From contig NZ_JACOFV010000008.1 of NCBI RefSeq assembly GCF_014284255.1, positions 62,001 to 126,000 on the forward strand: DNA of 64,000 nt. The letters are read 5' to 3'. Origin of the DNA: Cognatundibacterium jejuense (GTDB lineage: Bacteria > Pseudomonadota > Gammaproteobacteria > Burkholderiales > Burkholderiaceae_D). Under the pieces are notes generated by a model. That model had not been told where the DNA came from. It worked only from the letters and a program-made list of their open reading frames with translations, and searched no databases. Below, piece after piece: positions 63,009 to 64,000 of this stretch (positions within the stretch are counted from its first letter, which is position 1; every line of letters starts with the position of its first letter). Made by a program: the position numbers and the translations under genes.

Positions 63009-64000
63009 ATGGAAGCGTATTTCTTAGATTGGGCTAACCTGCTATTGCGTTGGCTGCATGTGATTGTCGCCATTGCATGGATAGGCTCTTCATTTTATTT
63101 CGTGTGGCTGGATAACCATCTGACACCACCGACCGATGAGCAATTGAAAAAGCAAGGCGTTGGCGGAGAATTGTGGGCTGTGCATGGTGGGGGTTTTTAT
63201 AATCCACAAAAATATCTCGGCGCACCGCCACGTTTGCCAGAGCATCTGCACTGGTTTTACTGGGAATCGTATAGCACCTGGTTGTCTGGTTTCAGTTTGT
63301 TTTTATTGGTGTATATCTTTAATGCACGTACCTATCTGATCGATCCGTCAGTAGCACAACTCACACCAGCCATCGCGATTGCAGCTGCCTTAGGCTTTCT
63401 GGCGCTGGGCTGGATCGTATACGACATATTGTGTCGCGTGTTCGGCAAAAATGAAAAGCTCTTATCAGGCTTGATTATTGGCTATGTCGTTGCTGCGGCA
63501 TGGGGCGCCTGCCATTTGTTTTCAGGACGTGCCGCGTTTCTGATCATCGGTGCGATGATTGCGACCATCATGAGTGCCAATGTGTTCTTCTGGATTATTC
63601 CAGGTCAGCGCAAAGTTGTCGCTGCAATGAAAGCCGGTCAGCCTATTGATCCAGTACACGGACAACGTGGCAAACAACGCAGTGTTCACAATACGTATTT
63701 TACTTTGCCTGTCCTATTCGCGATGCTGTCCAACCATTACAGCATGACCTACAGCGCCAGCAATAATTGGGCAGTATTAGTGTTGATCATGGTTGCCGGA
63801 GTGCTGGTGCGGCAGTTTTTCATCCTGCGCCACAAAGGGAATACCCAACCGATTTATCCGATTTTGGCAATTGCTATTCTGGCCGGTGTAGCAGCGTGGA
63901 TTGCACCGAAACCAGTAGTAACAAATGCCGCGCAAACGACAGAAAATCAATTTGCAGAAGTACAAAAAATTGTTCAGGTACGTTGCATCCAATGTCACGC
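63009..64000 (+). CDS. puuD: Urate hydroxylase PuuD (partial, runs off the window)
   Basis: Starts at ATG 63009 behind AGGA and stays open to the window end (330 codons visible). It is an integral membrane protein with about eight hydrophobic segments; the start WANLLLRWLHVIVAIAWIGS and AVHGGGFYNPQKY fit PuuD. A c-type haem motif (CIQCH) appears at the very end, as in the cytochrome-c domain fused to PuuD. It oxidises urate to 5-hydroxyisourate at the membrane, replacing a soluble uricase. Confidence 0.93.
   Translation, partial: MEAYFLDWANLLLRWLHVIVAIAWIGSSFYFVWLDNHLTPPTDEQLKKQGVGGELWAVHGGGFYNPQKYLGAPPRLPEHLHWFYWESYSTWLSGFSLFLLVYIFNARTYLIDPSVAQLTPAIAIAAALGFLALGWIVYDILCRVFGKNEKLLSGLIIGYVVAAAWGACHLFSGRAAFLIIGAMIATIMSANVFFWIIPGQRKVVAAMKAGQPIDPVHGQRGKQRSVHNTYFTLPVLFAMLSNHYSMTYSASNNWAVLVLIMVAGVLVRQFFILRHKGNTQPIYPILAIAILAGVAAWIAPKPVVTNAAQTTENQFAEVQKIVQVRCIQCH

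Overview
The window is bacterial chromosome, almost certainly from a betaproteobacterium of the order Burkholderiales. An Oxalobacteraceae-like host (Undibacterium/Herbaspirillum type) is my inference from gene order and moderate GC. Supporting gene order: torF-glnK next to ubiK-comM; rsmB-DUF4390-ntrY-ntrX; xdhC-add; DUF1840 and DUF3567 genes; and a betaproteobacterial porin beside a urate/allantoin cluster. No rRNA, tRNA or CRISPR array was recognised.

Core region 1 (1-2687) has a minus-strand torF-glnK nitrogen operon behind a sigma-54 type promoter with two possible NtrC sites, then ubiK and the first 294 codons of comM (yifB).

Mobile region (2688-32535) is a 29,848-bp Tn7-like transposon inserted in comM. 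Its ends begin TGT and finish ACA, share 20 of 25 terminal bases, and are flanked by a GTGGA target duplication. Removing the element plus one GTGGA restores a 511-codon comM in frame. The transposition module lies at the right: tnsA-tnsB-tnsC-tniQ, then a six-zinc-ribbon protein fused to a dead tyrosine-recombinase-like fold, and a convergent TnsE-like gene. Cargo from left to right: (i) a four- or five-gene cassette for making and exporting a diaminobutyrate-derived, probably N-hydroxylated small molecule, next to DinB and AraC genes; (ii) two HEPN-type genes and a small HAD phosphatase-like gene; (iii) a tightly coupled three-gene operon of phosphoribosyltransferase-like protein, AAA ATPase and unknown protein, probably a defence system; (iv) an Eco57I-type DNA methyltransferase, a catalytically dead integrase-like protein, a PD-(D/E)XK-like protein and a coiled-coil membrane protein; (v) a decayed stretch with a split metallophosphoesterase, an intact DEDDh exonuclease and a helicase stub.

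Core region 2 (32541-64000) resumes with the comM 3' part, then ordinary chromosome: DUF2076, a DUF1800/DUF1501 pair, a large sensor kinase, an M20 peptidase, small lipoproteins, a monoacylglycerol-lipase-like hydrolase, rsmB, the NtrY/NtrX-type two-component pair, xdhC-add, an HDOD protein, and a Sel1-repeat protein. It ends with a porin and a purine-degradation cluster (uraD, puuE, a FadR-type GntR regulator, uraH, puuD running off the edge). Two identical palindromes between the regulator and uraH are its likely operators. Adenosine deaminase, XdhC and the urate-to-allantoin genes together suggest purines are used as a nitrogen source, matching the nitrogen-control operon at the left edge.
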